Shown here piece by piece: positions 16,902-25,960 of a stretch of 64,000 nt of DNA. A program made the translations under genes and the position numbers. The notes under the pieces were generated by a model. It worked only from the letters and a program-made list of their open reading frames with translations. It had not been told where the DNA came from and made no database searches. Source of the DNA: CAZXSK01 sp964642855 (GTDB lineage: Bacteria; Planctomycetota; Phycisphaerae; SM23-33). Position 1 is the stretch's first letter; each line of letters begins with the position of its first letter. Location of the stretch: contig CAZXSK010000011.1 in the NCBI GenBank assembly GCA_964642855.1, positions 10,448 to 74,447 of the forward strand. Reading direction: 5' to 3'.

Positions 16902-17975
16902 TCACACGTGCTCAGAGCCGAAGCGATCAGCGACCTCGCCGACCAGTTCCTTGATCCGCTGAGCATCGGACTTCTTGCACACAAGGGTAGCATCGGGAGT
17001 GTGAACCACGATACAGTCCTCCATGCCCACCACCCCGATGATGTGCCCGGTTTCGGTCACCACAACATTCCTGCTGCTTTCGGCGAGCACGGCGTTTTCC
17101 GCCATGACGACATTACCTTTCTCGTCGGTCGGACAGACCTTCCCCAAGGCAGGCCAGGAACCCACGTCCACCCACTCGCAGTCCAACTCGACCATCATGA
17201 CTTCCCGCGCCTTTTCCATAACAGCGTAGTCGATGCTGATCTTCTCGAGCTTGGGGTATACGTCCTCGAGGATCGCCTGGTAGTCTTGATTGCCTGCCGC
17301 CGCCTTGCGAACCGCAGCCAGTTTCTCCATGGAGTCGGGCAGGAACTCATTCAGGGCTTTGCGGATCGCCTGAAGCGTCCAGACAAACATGCCGCTGTTC
17401 CAGTAGTACTCGCCGCTGTCGACGTACCGTCTCGCTGTGGGATGGTCCGGCTTCTCCCTGAACCCGAGCACCTCATAGACAGGCCCACCGCCTTTGACAT
17501 CGCAGTGAATGTAACCCAGCCCGGTATGGGGCCAAGTTGGGCGGATGCCGAACGTCACCAGCGCGTCGGGATGGTTCTCGGCTGCCTCGCACGCAGCGGT
17601 CACCGACCGGGCGAACTTCTCCTGGGGGCGGATCACGTGATCGGCCGTGAAGACAGACATTGTTGCCGATTCGTCGCGCGCCGCCAGGAGTTCCGCGGCC
17701 AGGGCGATGGCATTGGCGGTATCCCGTCCCTCCGGCTCGCCGATGATGTTCTCTCTGGGCAGGCCCGGAAGGGATTCCGCCACCTGGTCTGCGTATTCGG
17801 CATTGGTGACGATCAGGATATTCTCTTCGTCCATTACCCCCTTCAGACGATCGACAGAGATCGACAGTAGGTTCTGACCACCCACCAGGGGCAACAGTTG
17901 CTTGGGTCGATCCAGCCGGCTCATCGGCCACAACCGCTTGCCGGCTCCGCCGGCCATGATTACGCCAAATCTCAT
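16902..17975 (-). CDS. manC: Mannose-1-phosphate guanylyltransferase
   Basis: 357 residues. The nucleotidyltransferase signature MAGGAGKRLWPMSR is at residues 8-21, followed by DRPKQLLPL. Other markers are FTADHVI, GLGYIHC, GFREKP and WNSGMFVW. Length matches the single-domain GMP form without the C-terminal phosphomannose isomerase domain. It makes GDP-mannose for polysaccharides or glycosylation. ruvX follows directly. Confidence 0.93.
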   Translation of the reverse strand: MRFGVIMAGGAGKRLWPMSRLDRPKQLLPLVGGQNLLSISVDRLKGVMDEENILIVTNAEYADQVAESLPGLPRENIIGEPEGRDTANAIALAAELLAARDESATMSVFTADHVIRPQEKFARSVTAACEAAENHPDALVTFGIRPTWPHTGLGYIHCDVKGGGPVYEVLGFREKPDHPTARRYVDSGEYYWNSGMFVWTLQAIRKALNEFLPDSMEKLAAVRKAAAGNQDYQAILEDVYPKLEKISIDYAVMEKAREVMMVELDCEWVDVGSWPALGKVCPTDEKGNVVMAENAVLAESSRNVVVTETGHIIGVVGMEDCIVVHTPDATLVCKKSDAQRIKELVGEVADRFGSEHV

Positions 17976-18135
17976 GTGCAGGGTCTCCTTAACTCTTTGC
18001 CATGGTGCGCAGGTTGCGGCAAGGCGTCAATGAGTAAGTTTCCCGTTGCCCTGACCTTTCGGGCCTGTAGAGTAGACCTTCCGCTCCCTCCACCGAGAGG
18101 CCAAGGCGAACCCCTTATGCCAGGAGAGAGATCAC

Positions 18136-19392
18136 GTGAGACGAGACGTTCACACCGAGACACTGTCCAACGGACTGACGTTGCTGGCCTTGCCGATGGA
18201 AGGAGTGTCTTCAGCCGCGATGGCGATTGCCGTCTGCGCGGGGGCTTCCCACGATCCGCCGGGTCAGGAAGGGTCAGGCTCGGTACTCAGTGAATGGCTG
18301 ATGCGCGGTGCGGGAACGCGCGACAGCAGGGAACTCCAAGAGGCCTTGGACTCTCTCGGCGCCCAGCATCACGAAAGCGTCCGAAGCGAGCACCTTCTGT
18401 TCACCAGTGTGCAGCTCGGCAGGCACCTGGAGAAGGTTCTGAAGGTCTACGCAGATATTCTCCGCAGGCCCCGCCTTGACGAAGAGGCATTCGAGCCCTG
18501 CCGTACGCTGACACTTCAGGATGTGGCCGCACTGGAAGATGAACCTGATCGCAAGTGCATGACCATGCTCCGGGAGCGATTCTATCCCTCACCGTTGGGT
18601 CGGTGCGCGTATGGCAACGCCCAGTCCCTTGCGGGCCTCAATGCCGAACAGTTGCGGACTCACGCCGAGCGATGCCTCCAGCCCGGAATGGCTGTCCTGG
18701 CCGTGGCCGGGAATGTGGAGTTCAGCCGCTTGCGCGATGCAGCCGGAGAGTTACTGGGAGATTGGCCGGAGGGGGATATGTCAGAAGTGCAGATCGCGCC
18801 GGCCGAGGGCGGGGTGACGCACGTGACTCGGGACACCGCCCAGACGCATCTGGCGATGGCATACCCCACCGTGCCCGTCAGCCATGAGCAGTACTACGCG
18901 GCCCGGCTGGCTGAGACGGTTCTCTCCGGCGGCATGAGCGGAAGGTTGTTCACAGAAGTAAGAGAGAAGCGTGGACTGGCGTATCATGTTTCAGCCCAGT
19001 ATCACAGCCTGAAGGACCACGCCGGAGTGTTCACCTACGCCGGAACCAGGCCCGAGGCAGCCCAGGAGACATTTGAGGTCATCGTGGGAGAGCTTCGCCG
19101 GGTCGCTGACGAACTGGCGGACGAAGAGGTAGAGAGGGCGAAGGTACAATCCAAAAGCGCGCTGGTCATGCAGGGCGAGTCTTCTTCGTCGCGAGCAGCT
19201 TCGATGGTGAGCGATTGGTTCCATCTGAAGCGGATCCGCACGCTCGAGGAAATCTCCGATGCGATCGACAGCCTCACGCGCGATGACGTGGTCGAACATC
19301 TTCGCTCCTGTCCCGCCCGGGGGTTCACCATGCTGACCATCGGACCAGAGCCGATCGATACGTCATGTTTAGGAGAGGGGCAGGTGATATGA
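18136..19392 (+). CDS. M16 peptidase-like protein lacking the zinc motif
   Basis: 418 residues from a GTG start with CAGGAGAGA upstream. It has the two-domain M16 layout, with the C-terminal R/Y-type region REKRGLAYHVSAQY clear. At the position of the inverted zinc motif (HxxEH), however, it reads SEWLMRGAG, so the metal ligands are missing. This is the pattern of the non-catalytic partner in heterodimeric M16 proteases (as in mitochondrial processing peptidase alpha). Its stop overlaps the start of the active paralogue by ATGA. Confidence 0.85.
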   Translation: MRRDVHTETLSNGLTLLALPMEGVSSAAMAIAVCAGASHDPPGQEGSGSVLSEWLMRGAGTRDSRELQEALDSLGAQHHESVRSEHLLFTSVQLGRHLEKVLKVYADILRRPRLDEEAFEPCRTLTLQDVAALEDEPDRKCMTMLRERFYPSPLGRCAYGNAQSLAGLNAEQLRTHAERCLQPGMAVLAVAGNVEFSRLRDAAGELLGDWPEGDMSEVQIAPAEGGVTHVTRDTAQTHLAMAYPTVPVSHEQYYAARLAETVLSGGMSGRLFTEVREKRGLAYHVSAQYHSLKDHAGVFTYAGTRPEAAQETFEVIVGELRRVADELADEEVERAKVQSKSALVMQGESSSSRAASMVSDWFHLKRIRTLEEISDAIDSLTRDDVVEHLRSCPARGFTMLTIGPEPIDTSCLGEGQVI

Positions 19393-20630
19393 ACTTCACC
19401 CGGACTACCTTGGACAATGGCCTGGAGATCCTGGTCGAGAGCAATCACGCCGCTGCCACCATGGCCGCAGGATTCTTCGTGCGCACAGGCAGCCGGGACG
19501 AAACGCCGGACGTTCTCGGCGTGAGCCACTTCCTGGAGCACATGGTCTTCAAGGGCAGCGAACAGCGCTCTGCAGCGGAGGTGAACCTCGAGTTCGACCG
19601 CATTGGCGCCAGCTACAACGCCTATACCTCCGAGGAGAATACAGTTTACTACGGTGCAGTTCTGCCGGAGTTTCAGGACCGGATGATGGACTTGCTGGCC
19701 GACATACTCAGGCCCTCGCTTCGGCAGGAAGACTTCGATATCGAGAAACAGGTGATTCTCGAGGAGATCGCGCTCTACAAAGATCAGCCCCGCTTTCGGG
19801 TGTATGACGAGTTGATGACTCACCATTTCTCGAATCATCCGCTCGGGAACATGATCCTGGGCACGCCCGAGTCGATCACCGCATTGCATCGCGACCAGAT
19901 GCAGGCGTATTTCGATCGTCGGTACTCCCCGGGCAACCTCACGCTGGTAGCTGCGGGCAACGTGGATGTCGATCGTCTGTTGGGTCAGGCCCGCCGATTG
20001 TGTGGCGACTGGACGCCCTGTGAGGCCCCGCGCGCCCTGATGCCGCCTGGTGCGGACCGGATCAGACACGCCATCGCCGACGATAACCTTCAGCGTCAGC
20101 ACATCGGCCTGATGTCCGGAGCTCCATCCGCGCAGGACGAGCTTCGCGATGCCGCCCAGGTGCTTGCATGCATTCTGGGCGATTCTTCGGGGAGCCGACT
20201 CCGGCATGCCCTCATCGAACCGGCGATTGCTGATGAGGCCTCCGTAAACTACTCTGCCATGGATCAGGCGGGAACGCTGGTGACGTTTGTGTTCTGTGAT
20301 CCCGCCAAGGCCGATCATGCCCTGCAGATCGTCTGTCGCGAGTTCGAGACATTTCTGGAGGAAGGTCCGACCGAGGCGGAACTCCGTGCCGCCCGCAACA
20401 AGATTGCTACTGCGTTCACTGTGCGCGGCGAACTGCCCATGGGCAGACTCTCCTCGCTGGGAGCCGAGTGGACCTACTGCAGGCAGTACGTGACGCTGCA
20501 GGAAGAGCTCGACCGGTTGCTGGCGGTGTCCGCTGAGGATGTGCTCTCGGTTGCCCGCGAATTCGATTTGCTTTCCTGCTCGCAGCTTACGCTCGGACCT
20601 CGCGACGACGTGGACGGGTTCTACACATGA
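19389..20630 (+). CDS. M16 family zinc peptidase, catalytic subunit
   Basis: 413 residues from ATG 19389, translationally coupled to the preceding gene. HFLEH near residue 46 is the inverted HxxEH zinc motif, and the downstream glutamate lies in the FDRIGASYNAYTSEENTVYY region. The C-terminal half is a second M16 fold. It probably degrades or processes peptides, working with the inactive neighbour. The 3' end overlaps murD by 4 bp. Confidence 0.92.
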   Translation: MNFTRTTLDNGLEILVESNHAAATMAAGFFVRTGSRDETPDVLGVSHFLEHMVFKGSEQRSAAEVNLEFDRIGASYNAYTSEENTVYYGAVLPEFQDRMMDLLADILRPSLRQEDFDIEKQVILEEIALYKDQPRFRVYDELMTHHFSNHPLGNMILGTPESITALHRDQMQAYFDRRYSPGNLTLVAAGNVDVDRLLGQARRLCGDWTPCEAPRALMPPGADRIRHAIADDNLQRQHIGLMSGAPSAQDELRDAAQVLACILGDSSGSRLRHALIEPAIADEASVNYSAMDQAGTLVTFVFCDPAKADHALQIVCREFETFLEEGPTEAELRAARNKIATAFTVRGELPMGRLSSLGAEWTYCRQYVTLQEELDRLLAVSAEDVLSVAREFDLLSCSQLTLGPRDDVDGFYT

Positions 20631-21946
20631 CGCCCGCATCCGACTCTCGAGCCCCCAACGACCTGGCCGGCCAGCGCGTAAGCGTGATCGGATTGGGACG
20701 CTTCGGCGGCGGGCTTGGGGTTACACGCTGGCTGGTCGAGCAGGGGGCGAAGGTGACGGTCTCCGACCAGGCAAGCGAGGAAGATCTTGCGGCTTCACTC
20801 GACCCACTGCGTGGGTTGGACGTTACCCTCCATCTCGGCGGGCACCGCGAGGAGGACTTCACTCAAGCGGACCTGCTGGTCGTGAACCCCGCCGTACCGA
20901 AGACTGCACCCCTGCTTCAGCAGGCCATCCGCGCCGGCGTGCCACGAACGACCGAGATCAATCTTTTCCTTGAGCGGTGTCCCTGTCCCGTCGTGGGTAT
21001 CACCGGAAGCGTGGGCAAGAGCACGACAACGGCGATGACCGGCCTGCTGCTGGGGAAGCTTACGACCACCCACGTCGGCGGCAACATCGGGCGCAGCCTG
21101 CTGGGTGAGTTGGAGAGCATCGACCCCGACCACCTGGCCGTTCTGGAGCTGTCCAGCTTCCAACTTGAAGATCTTCCGTTGGTCGAACTCAGCCCGCACG
21201 TTGGGCTGGTGACCAACCTCCAGCCCAACCACCTCGACCGCCACGGATCGATGGCTGCCTACGCCTCCGCCAAGAAGAACATCTTCCGATATCAATCGGC
21301 TGAAGATGTACTGGTTCTGCCGACTCAGCTCCGCGACTGGTCGGCCGAGGCAAAGGGCAGGGTGTTGATCCTGGATCCAGACGAGGACGGTTTCACATTG
21401 TCCGTGCCCGGCGATCACAATCAGCGCAACGCCCACGCTGCCTGGGCGATAGCCCGGGAGCTGGGACTATCCCGCGAGCAGGCCGAAGCGGCACTTCGTG
21501 AGTTCACCGGTCTTCCGCACCGCCTGGAGCTTGTAGCCGACAAGGCTGGCGTGCGATACTACAACGACTCCAAGTGCACCACGCCCGGCGGGGCCATCGT
21601 GGCGATCCAGGCCTTCCCAGCCCGCAGGTCGATCGTGATACTCGGCGGGTACGACAAGGGCGTTTCATTCGACGAGCTGGGGGAGGTCGCGGCGGGGGCA
21701 GCCAAGGCTGTCATCGTCCTGGGTGACACGCGGGAACAGATCGCCCAGGCGGTCGAAAGTCACAGGCAAGGCGAGCTGCCGCAGATCCATGGGGCTGACA
21801 CCCTTGCTCAGGCGGTGACCGCCGCATCGAGAGCTGCGGCCCCTGGAGATGTCGTGCTCCTGTCCCCCGCTTGTGCCAGCTACGACATGTTCACCAACTA
21901 CGAGCAGCGAGGGGAGCAATTCGTGCAGATCGTTCGCGATCTCTAG
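20627..21946 (+). CDS. murD: UDP-N-acetylmuramoylalanine--D-glutamate ligase
   Basis: 439 residues. Mur ligase ATP motif GITGSVGKSTT is near residues 124-134, followed by HVGGNIGRSLL, ELSSFQLE, NLQPNHLDRHG, YYNDSKCTTPG and the C-terminal LLSPACASYDMF. All are MurD hallmarks. It adds D-Glu to UDP-MurNAc-L-Ala in the cytoplasm. Presence of murD implies peptidoglycan synthesis. It is coupled to the M16 pair by ATGA and convergent with purB 12 bp away. Confidence 0.94.
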   Translation: MTPASDSRAPNDLAGQRVSVIGLGRFGGGLGVTRWLVEQGAKVTVSDQASEEDLAASLDPLRGLDVTLHLGGHREEDFTQADLLVVNPAVPKTAPLLQQAIRAGVPRTTEINLFLERCPCPVVGITGSVGKSTTTAMTGLLLGKLTTTHVGGNIGRSLLGELESIDPDHLAVLELSSFQLEDLPLVELSPHVGLVTNLQPNHLDRHGSMAAYASAKKNIFRYQSAEDVLVLPTQLRDWSAEAKGRVLILDPDEDGFTLSVPGDHNQRNAHAAWAIARELGLSREQAEAALREFTGLPHRLELVADKAGVRYYNDSKCTTPGGAIVAIQAFPARRSIVILGGYDKGVSFDELGEVAAGAAKAVIVLGDTREQIAQAVESHRQGELPQIHGADTLAQAVTAASRAAAPGDVVLLSPACASYDMFTNYEQRGEQFVQIVRDL

Positions 21947-21958
21947 CCGCAGGCGGCG

Positions 21959-23392
21959 TCAGACCTTCAAGTCCTCCTGGCTGCCGATGCGGTCAGCGTA
22001 CTTCTCCCGCAGAGGCATGACGATCTGCTGGAGAAAGTCATCCACCTGCTGTGACGCCCGCCCGACAAATTCGCTCGGGTCCAGCAGCGCATCGATGTTT
22101 ATCCCGGCGAACGCGTCGTCCGCTTTGAGACGCTCGATCAGATCGTTCGCCTGGCCGCGCGTCTTGACGTTCTCCGCAGCGGCCTGGGAATGCACGCGAA
22201 TCTTCTCGTGCAGTTCCTGCCGATCGCCGCCCATCCGTACTGCCTCCATCAGGATGTTCTCGGTCGCCATGAACGGAAGCTCCGCGCGCAGACTGGCCTC
22301 GATGACCGCCGGGTAGACAACAAGCCCGCCCGCAACATTCCCCGCAATCATCAATACAGCGTCAGCCGCCAGGAACGCCTCGCCCATCGCCAGCCTCTTG
22401 TTGGCCGAGTCGTCCAGCGTTCGCTCGAACCACTGCTCGGCTGCTGTGTGCACCGGGCTCTGGGCGAGGTCGATCAGGAACCGCGACAGGGCGGTCATTC
22501 GCTCGCAACGCATGGGATTGCGCTTGTAGGCCATCGCGCTGCTGCCGATTTGCGACTTGCCGAACGGCTCCTCCATCTCCTTGCGGTGGGCCAGCAGACG
22601 AATGTCGTTGGCGAACTTGTGGGCGCTGGCAGCGATCCCCGCCAAGGTCTGCGCGATTGCTGCGTCGACCTTGCGGCTGTACGTCTGGCCGGTGACTGGA
22701 ATGATCTTCTCGAACCCCATGCGGTCGGCAATCATGCGTTCGAGCTTGCGCACCTTCTCGTGATCGCCGTCGAACAATGCGAGGAAACTCGCCTGCGTTC
22801 CCGTCGTGCCCTTGACGCTTCGCAACTCCAGGCTTCCCAGTCGGTACTCCACGTCGCGAAGGTCCTGTACGAAGTCGTAACACCACAGCGTCGCCCGCTT
22901 GCCGACCGTCGTAGGCTGGGCTGGCTGAAAGTGCGTATACCCCAGGCAGGGCAGGTCACGGTACTCCTGGGCGAAGCTGCCCAGCCGGTCGATGACATTC
23001 GCCAGCCGCGTGGCGATCAGTTTTAAGCCGTCACGCATCAGCAGCAGGTCGGTATTGCAGCCGACGAACTGGCTGGTCGCGCCGAGGTGGATAATCGGCC
23101 TGGCCAGAGGGGCGGCGTCCCCGAGGGCATGCACATGGGCCATTACGTCGTGACGGAACTGCTTCTCGTACTCAGCCGCCTTGGCGAAGTCGATGTCCTC
23201 GAGATGCTCGCGGAGCTGGGCGATCTGCTCGTCGGAAATGTCCAGCCCGAGGGCCTGCTGACACTCGGCCAGGGTCAGCCAGAGCTTTCGCCACGTCGAG
23301 AACTTGCGCTGCGGGCTGAAGATCCGTTTCATGTCCTCACTGGCGTATCGACCCTCCAGCGGACAGATAAAGCTTTCGTATCGGTCGTTCAT
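21959..23392 (-). CDS. purB: Adenylosuccinate lyase, animal/eukaryote-like type
   Basis: 477 residues from ATG 23392 (MNDRYESF); a longer frame upstream lacks support. The start PLEGRYASEDMKRIFS, the block RHDVMAHVHALGD, FTHFQPAQPTTVGKR-like THFQPAQPTTVGKR, VKGTTGTQASF, WFERTLDDSANKR, LPFMATENI and GRASQQV all match human ADSL as I remember it, much more closely than E. coli PurB. The catalytic loop reads SSAMAYKRNP; the usual SSAMPYKRNP proline is Ala. The enzyme acts twice in purine synthesis (SAICAR cleavage and adenylosuccinate to AMP). Confidence 0.93.
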   Translation of the reverse strand: MNDRYESFICPLEGRYASEDMKRIFSPQRKFSTWRKLWLTLAECQQALGLDISDEQIAQLREHLEDIDFAKAAEYEKQFRHDVMAHVHALGDAAPLARPIIHLGATSQFVGCNTDLLLMRDGLKLIATRLANVIDRLGSFAQEYRDLPCLGYTHFQPAQPTTVGKRATLWCYDFVQDLRDVEYRLGSLELRSVKGTTGTQASFLALFDGDHEKVRKLERMIADRMGFEKIIPVTGQTYSRKVDAAIAQTLAGIAASAHKFANDIRLLAHRKEMEEPFGKSQIGSSAMAYKRNPMRCERMTALSRFLIDLAQSPVHTAAEQWFERTLDDSANKRLAMGEAFLAADAVLMIAGNVAGGLVVYPAVIEASLRAELPFMATENILMEAVRMGGDRQELHEKIRVHSQAAAENVKTRGQANDLIERLKADDAFAGINIDALLDPSEFVGRASQQVDDFLQQIVMPLREKYADRIGSQEDLKV

Positions 23393-23464
23393 GGCGCGGC
23401 AAGTGTACCACACCGGGAGTGCCTCGTCAGCGCAGAGACGAGGTGTTCGGCCGGAAAACAGAAC

Positions 23465-23500
23465 GGGCCCGCGCAACGTGCGCGAGCCCGCGATCGGTCG
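23465..23500 (-). terminator. Terminator after the DUF4870 gene
   Basis: Hairpin GGGCCCGCGCA/TGCGCGAGCCC (one mismatch, 3-nt loop). Read on the minus strand it is followed by GTTCTGTTTTCC, just past the DUF4870 stop. Confidence 0.65.
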
Positions 23501-23511
23501 TAATCAGAAGT

Positions 23512-23961
23512 TCACTTGATGAAGCGGATATTTACCGGGTAGCGATACCTCACGCCCTGGTTGGCCTTGAGCGTCCCCATGATGCAGAAGATGAGGTTGG
23601 CGATTGCCACAGCAGGAACCAGGACTACCCCGATGCAAATGAAGGTGGTCAGGAACGCAACGATCATCGCAAGGATGACCGTAATCTGGAAATTCAGAGC
23701 TTCCTTGCCTTGGTCATCCACGAACTCGCTGCTTTCCTTCTTGATGAGCCAGATGATCAACGGCCCGAGGAAACCGATGAAGATCGCCAAAAGGTGGGCG
23801 AGCATCCCCATCGTTCGGGCGTCCTTGTCCTGCTCCACGGGGGCAGGTTCGGGTTGGGCACCAACGACTGCCTCTGCCGAGGCGGCGGGCTCCTGCGGTT
23901 CCGGCTGGCCCTGGGGCTGGTCTTGGGGGGCTCCTGAGTCGTCGTTCTGTTGTTCAGTCAT
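23512..23961 (-). CDS. DUF4870 domain membrane protein
   Basis: 149 residues. A Gln/Pro/Glu-rich cytoplasmic tail (1-45) precedes three or so hydrophobic segments (about 50-75, 90-108, 110-130). The FVDDQGKEALNFQ motif between helices is the DUF4870 signature. Function is unknown. It is a single gene with its own terminator and divergent from the phage-like cluster. Confidence 0.85.
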   Translation of the reverse strand: MTEQQNDDSGAPQDQPQGQPEPQEPAASAEAVVGAQPEPAPVEQDKDARTMGMLAHLLAIFIGFLGPLIIWLIKKESSEFVDDQGKEALNFQITVILAMIVAFLTTFICIGVVLVPAVAIANLIFCIMGTLKANQGVRYRYPVNIRFIK

Positions 23962-24184
23962 CGTCCTTGGCCTTTCTGGAAAGTTGTCGACTCATCCCGG
24001 CCGGCTCTCGTCTTCCTTGTGAGAGTGCTCCGGCCATCTCTTGTGAGGTGCCTGGTCGGCGAGAAGGGAGTAAGTCCCTTCCACACCTTTCTATAGACTA
24101 CGCAACTGTCCTATCGGAGAAAAGCAGGATTTCGCGCAGCTTCTTTCATTCCCAGAAGCTAGAGGTCGTTGCGGAACACATCGC

Positions 24185-24198
24185 GCGCGCCGGCGCGC
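24185..24198. repeat. 14-bp perfect palindrome
   Basis: GCGCGCCGGCGCGC reads the same on both strands and lies 147 bp before the portal gene start. It could be an operator, a structural site or a chance product of high GC. Confidence 0.4.
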
Positions 24199-24290
24199 AC
24201 CAGCCCGACCGGCCTGTCGATTTTCTGAGATATTTTATAACGCTTGAATCCAGATAACGTTGCGATGGTCCCCCGCGGTTTTTCGGAACA

Positions 24291-24306
24291 TTCTGCGCGC
24301 GCAGAA
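24291..24306. repeat. 16-bp perfect palindrome upstream of portal gene
   Basis: TTCTGCGCGCGCAGAA is a perfect inverted repeat 38 bp before the portal ATG. The position, between an AT-rich patch and the ribosome binding site, suits a repressor site. Confidence 0.45.
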
Positions 24307-24344
24307 AGCGGCGCGACGGGAGAGGGTGAGGAGAGTGAAAAACC

Positions 24345-25907
24345 ATGGGATTCGATCTGACACACTTTGATGATTCGCAACTCCAGGTGGACTACCTGGA
24401 GCATCTGGTGGACCGAAACGCCGCCGAGCGGGCCACAGCCATGAACAGGCTGTGGCAGTACTATCGCAACCCCCAACTGCCCGCCCCGGCGGCACAGACG
24501 GACCCAGCCGGTACCGCGCGGCCTTACCGTCAGGCGCAGGAAGCAGGTCTTCCCCCTCGCATTACCGGCGACCGCGACGGCCTGTACGGCGGACACTGCC
24601 GCAAGGAAGTCGTCATCGAGAACGACATCGCCTGGCGGGTTCACACCATGGTCGACTACCTGTTCGGTACACCCCCGACCATCCGTTCGCTGGCCTGCAA
24701 AGGAACCCGGGCGTTGCAGATCGAGCAACTGATCTCCGGCGCACTGGAAGCCTCCGGCGGCGCCCGGTTGCTGCACGAACTGGCCGTCTTCGGGGCGGTG
24801 TATGGGTTCGTTGACATTGCACTCCGAACACCGGCCGGGGGGCCGGAGGACAGCGCCTCCACCCCGTCCCCCGCCTCCGGCCCGACCTCGGTGTCGAACC
24901 CCCGGCCGGTCCTTCCTTCCTCTGTCGATCCTGGAAAACGGTCGGACGAGGTCTTCCGCCGTGCAATGGCAGCCGTTCGCGCCCTGCAACTGGAGGCCGT
25001 CGAAGCTCCGCGCGTGGTGCCCGTACTCGAAGAGAACGACTATCGCCGGGTTCGCTACTGGATCCAGCGATACGTCAAACCCACCACCCGCATGAAGCGA
25101 CGAACGCCCCGCTGGTTCCGTCTGCCGTGGACGCAGGCCGGGGGGGGAACACCCCAGGAGGTCGAGGTCGTCGAAATCCTCGGAGCCGGCTGGTGGCAGA
25201 GGTACGAGAACCGCCTGCTGGTCGAAGAAGGCCCAAACCCCCTCGGGTGCATCCCCGTGGTGCACATCCAGAATCTCTCACAGCCTTGCAGTTACGCCGG
25301 CACGAGCGATGTCGAGCCCCTGATCCCCCTGCAAGACGAACTCAACACCCGCCTCTCCGACCGTGCCAGTCGGGTGACGTACCAGTCGTTCAAGATGTAC
25401 CTTGGCAAGGGGATCGACGACTTCCTCGAACGCCCCGTCGGGCCGGGGCAGATGTGGTCGACTTCCAATCCCGAGGCAACCATCGAGGAGTTTGGCTCCG
25501 ACCAGGGCTCGCCCAGCGAGGACAGTCACATAGCCCAGGTGCGCGAAGCCTTGGACAAGGTCTCCGGGGTCACGCCTCTCGCGGCAGGACTGATCCGCGG
25601 AAACGTCGGAAACCTCAGCAGCGCCACGGCCCTGCGTGTGCTGCTCAGCGGTCTGCTTTCCCGGACGGTGCGCAAGCGCGAAACCTTCGGCCAAGGCCTG
25701 GCAGAAATCGCGTCGCTGGTCCTGCACTGGCTGGATGTCTCAGGCATCTATCACACACGTCCCGACGAACGGCGCGTGGAGATCCACTGGCCCAGTCCGG
25801 TACCGGCCGACGAGGGGGAACAACTCCGTAACGCCCGGATCAAGGCCCAACTGGGCGTGCCCACCGAACGCATTCTTGCGGAGCTAGGGTACGGGGACAT
25901 GTCCTGA
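24345..25907 (+). CDS. Phage portal protein, SPP1 Gp6-like
   Basis: 520 residues, the usual portal size. It carries typical portal features: ENDIAWRVHTMVDYLFG near residue 95, the PLIPLQDELNTRLSDRA helix around 325, and the long C-terminal helical region (TALRVLLSGLLSRTVRKRE) of the crown. A Ser/Pro-rich insert (about 165-198) interrupts the wing region and is unusual. Portals form the dodecameric DNA gate of the capsid and normally dock a terminase. Here no terminase gene precedes it: the upstream neighbours are DUF4870 and purB. Confidence 0.85.
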   Translation: MGFDLTHFDDSQLQVDYLEHLVDRNAAERATAMNRLWQYYRNPQLPAPAAQTDPAGTARPYRQAQEAGLPPRITGDRDGLYGGHCRKEVVIENDIAWRVHTMVDYLFGTPPTIRSLACKGTRALQIEQLISGALEASGGARLLHELAVFGAVYGFVDIALRTPAGGPEDSASTPSPASGPTSVSNPRPVLPSSVDPGKRSDEVFRRAMAAVRALQLEAVEAPRVVPVLEENDYRRVRYWIQRYVKPTTRMKRRTPRWFRLPWTQAGGGTPQEVEVVEILGAGWWQRYENRLLVEEGPNPLGCIPVVHIQNLSQPCSYAGTSDVEPLIPLQDELNTRLSDRASRVTYQSFKMYLGKGIDDFLERPVGPGQMWSTSNPEATIEEFGSDQGSPSEDSHIAQVREALDKVSGVTPLAAGLIRGNVGNLSSATALRVLLSGLLSRTVRKRETFGQGLAEIASLVLHWLDVSGIYHTRPDERRVEIHWPSPVPADEGEQLRNARIKAQLGVPTERILAELGYGDMS

Positions 25908-25960
25908 CCCGCTTCGCGCAAGAAGACCACCCAGACAGAAGTCACAGAAAGGAAACCACC

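Larger units (their letters stand above)
23962..24344. other. Upstream region of the phage-like cluster
   Basis: The 383 bp hold no gene I can support. They contain two perfect GC palindromes (24185-24198 and 24291-24306) and an AT-rich patch at 24218-24240 that could carry a promoter. A good ribosome binding site, GAGGAGAG, lies just before the portal gene. Confidence 0.5.

Noticed and set aside
16895..16993. Longer start for ruvX
   Set aside because: It would overlap manC by about 90 bp and adds residues unlike the family; ATG 16894 is directly before the conserved motif.
19035..20639. 534-codon minus-strand frame
   Set aside because: Antisense to the two M16 genes, which have clear motifs and coupled starts.
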